64,000 nt of DNA, taken from positions 1,302,001 through 1,366,000 of the forward strand of contig SRSI01000050.1 in NCBI GenBank assembly GCA_005656395.1. The letters run 5' to 3'. The position numbers and the translations under genes are program-made. Positions 62,102 to 64,000 of this stretch are shown here, piece by piece (position 1 is the stretch's first letter; every line of letters begins with the position of its first letter). This DNA is from Strongyloides papillosus (Eukaryota > Nematoda > Chromadorea > Rhabditida > Strongyloididae). The notes under the pieces are model-generated. The model saw only the letters and a program-made list of their open reading frames with translations. It had not been told where the DNA came from and searched no databases.

Positions 62102-62525
62102 CACTTAAAAAATTTAAAAAAATTAAATTTCCCACAAAGCTGAATAATAAAAGTATGAGTAAACAAAAGATAACAAAATAATATAAAATTCTATTTAAAA
62201 AAATGAAAAATAGAAACAATATAACATTGTCTTTCCCAAGAAAACATACAACATTAATCCAAACTTTACACAAAGAAAAACGCTTTAAGAGAGATCAATA
62301 ATTTTTTGGCCTCCCTTCAAAAAACTAATAAATAATAAATGAAACTTTAATCATTAATAACTTCATCAAAAATACAATTAAAAAATACTATATTAATAAT
62401 AAAACTCTTTTTATTACAACAGATTCTATATCAACTAAAAATTGGCATATTTGATTATTGGTATGTAATTTTTAAATTACCCATAATATGTATAGTATAT
62501 AAAATATAAATTTTCAAACACCATT
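62102..62525. other. Intergenic region, prefoldin 3 / RING-H2 gene
   Basis: About 420 bp holding the prefoldin 3 promoter (minus) and the 3' flank of the RING gene (minus). Both are on the same strand, but the gap is too large and AT-rich to suggest an operon. No other gene is visible. Confidence 0.5.
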
Positions 62526-64000
62526 CTACACATCAACAATTGTTGCTTGACTATGTACATTTGAATGAACTGTTGAATTAATTAAGTTTCTTCCACTCCC
62601 ACTAGGTTCTTCATTTACATCTCTCATCTTATCAACATCCTCCCGACACAAAGGACATTTTTTATTAATACTTAACCATTGATCAATACATTCAACATGA
62701 AATTTGTGAGAACAATTTAATGCCCTCACCTCATCACCGGAATCAAAATCACAAAGACACACTGTACATCTTTCTGATTCATTTTCACTGCAATTGGAGT
62801 CTTTAGAGAATGGCATTATGGTTGTGAATTTTTTTATATCTTCTGATGATAATCCTACTGGAGCTGCTTCTGTTGAGACTTGGGGAATACCATAATGTGT
62901 GAATGCTTGACTAAAAAATTAGGAATAATCATTAACTTGAAAAAAAAATAAAAATAACTTACATATAATGAATATCTGCTGGTGTGAATCCAGAAATAAA
63001 TGGTACTGTCATTCCTACTGCACGGTTATTTTGATGGAACTGTTCCAATGTCTGACCATGAGCTTCCATATTATCGACAACTGATCGTGAGACATGATTA
63101 AACAAATTTACACGTTCAGGGTGGTGGGCCATATAATGTCTTCCAACATGTCTTGTCATGGGATTCGCAAAAACTGAACCTCCATTAATAGGGATCTGAT
63201 GAATATAGGAGGTACGAGCATTAGGTGGAATCACATTTGGTGGATCTATAGGTGCCTGTTGGACGGGGTACACCAAATGAGGATATGCGTGAGGAATATT
63301 TGCTTCAATAGTGTATAATGAATTCATTATTTGCCTATTAATTTCAATTATCGACATTGGCCATGAATTTTGGAAATGGTTCCTTGAATGAGTATGCTCC
63401 TGTGAGGTGTGATTGTGATTTGGAGGAGGACGTGACATACCATGTCTCTGGTCACCGTTCTCGTAGATCTCTCTCTGGAGGGAGGAGACAGAAGTAAATC
63501 CAGGACGTTCTTGAGGTTCCGAGGTATTTTGAGGAATACAAGATGGATTCTCATCAACCGTAGTGTTGACCCTTCTCATTTTTGGCAAGCGTGAGGCTCC
63601 CGATTGATTTGAGCCAGATGATGTATTACCATGAGGCCTTTTTTGGCGTTGTGAAGGCAAAGTAGATGGACGGGAGACTGGATTTTGGTGGAATGAAGTA
63701 GAAATTGAGTGTTGAGGTTGTTGGTACCCGTTTGTTTGATGAATAATAGGTTGCTGTATGAATTGTCCCTCATAATTGTACGGTAAAGATGGCTGACGAT
63801 AAGGCACATAATTTACCTGACTATCAGGAGTTTCCTCAGATCGATTTAATGATATTCCATGTTGAGGTTGAGAACTTCCTGCATAGCAATCACGTGATGA
63901 TGTTATGTAATCAGATCGTCTCTGTAAGTCATTATTAGAATCTCTTATTAAAGTTATCCTTCCAGTTAAGTCATTTCTCTGAATTTGATAAGTCCTGCTA
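62526..64000 (-). CDS. RING-H2 ubiquitin ligase, RNF38/44-like (partial)
   Basis: Exons 62963-64000 (open to the window edge, so the 5' end is missing) and 62526-62910 (52-nt intron) give at least 474 residues. The RING-H2 finger lies near the C-terminus: CTVCLCDF, CSHKFHVECIDQW, CPLC, with C3H2C3 ligands complete. Before it lies LSSEDIKKF, equivalent to the region before the RING in RNF38/44. The long N-terminal part is disordered and rich in Gln, Pro, His and Ser (for example HQTNGYQQPQHS), with a basic KKMRR-like stretch that may be a nuclear signal (RLPKMRRVN). The likely role is an E3 ligase. A short nematode-style C-terminal tail follows the RING. Confidence 0.8.

Noticed and set aside
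62016..62273. 85-codon minus-strand frame across the prefoldin 3 start
   Set aside because: Different frame from the conserved prefoldin exon and rich in Phe/Leu; a shadow of the promoter and first exon.
1..64000. CRISPR arrays, tRNA or rRNA genes, spliced-leader RNA genes, transposase genes
   Set aside because: Looked for by eye on both strands; no regular spaced repeats, tRNA T-loop motifs, leader sequences or transposase motifs were seen.

Overview
This window looks like a nematode genome, most likely a clade IV / Strongyloides-like species. The sequence is very AT-rich. Introns are typically 36-60 nt with GTAAGT-type donors and TTTTAG acceptors. Most genes have few, large exons. The gene content is typically nematode: an UNC-40/DCC receptor, a neurexin/Caspr-like receptor, short SH2-tyrosine kinases, tandem F-box genes and a P-glycoprotein. 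Several start codons sit directly behind a TTTTAG or TTCTAG acceptor, which fits spliced-leader trans-splicing. The species is inferred only; no diagnostic marker such as rRNA is present.

Layout. 1-7.8 kb is gene-poor. 7.8-12.9 kb is a neurexin-IV/Caspr-like receptor (+) whose 1.4 kb third intron holds a complete USP-type deubiquitinase on the opposite strand. A paralogous USP gene lies just downstream (13.2-14.3 kb, -). 14.4-19.1 kb is an F-box cluster with two intact tandem copies (+), duplicated upstream flanks with a conserved TATA element, and decayed relics. 19.4-20.7 kb is a single-exon divergent AP-1 mu-like gene (-), followed by EMC1 (-), aspartyl aminopeptidase (+) and a CDK20-like kinase (-). 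28.2-29.4 kb is a single-exon SH2-tyrosine kinase (-). 31.9-33.2 kb is a NIPA-type magnesium transporter (+). 33.6-41.2 kb is unc-40/DCC (-), with an unusual candidate cassette exon. 42.6-48.4 kb is a compact housekeeping block: NUP153/npp-7 (+), TRAPPC12 (-) and PPIL4/sig-7 (+). Two small secreted Cys-rich orphan genes at 51 kb (-) and 55 kb (+) flank a 3.7 kb gene-poor stretch. 56.8-60.7 kb is a full-length P-glycoprotein (+), then prefoldin subunit 3 (-) and an RNF38/44-like RING-H2 ligase (-) that runs off the right edge.

The genes do not form one operon-like system. Conserved cell-biology genes (EMC1, TRAPPC12, NUP153, PPIL4, prefoldin) sit between neuronal receptors (unc-40, neurexin-like) and fast-evolving families (USP pair, F-box cluster, mu-like adaptor, SH2 kinase, secreted Cys-rich proteins). 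The most unusual elements are the nested USP and its paralog, the mu-like adaptor that appears to have lost the cargo-pocket residues, the unc-40 cassette exon, and the F-box cluster with relics. All exon joins below were worked out by hand from splice sites and reading phase and have not been checked against transcripts.
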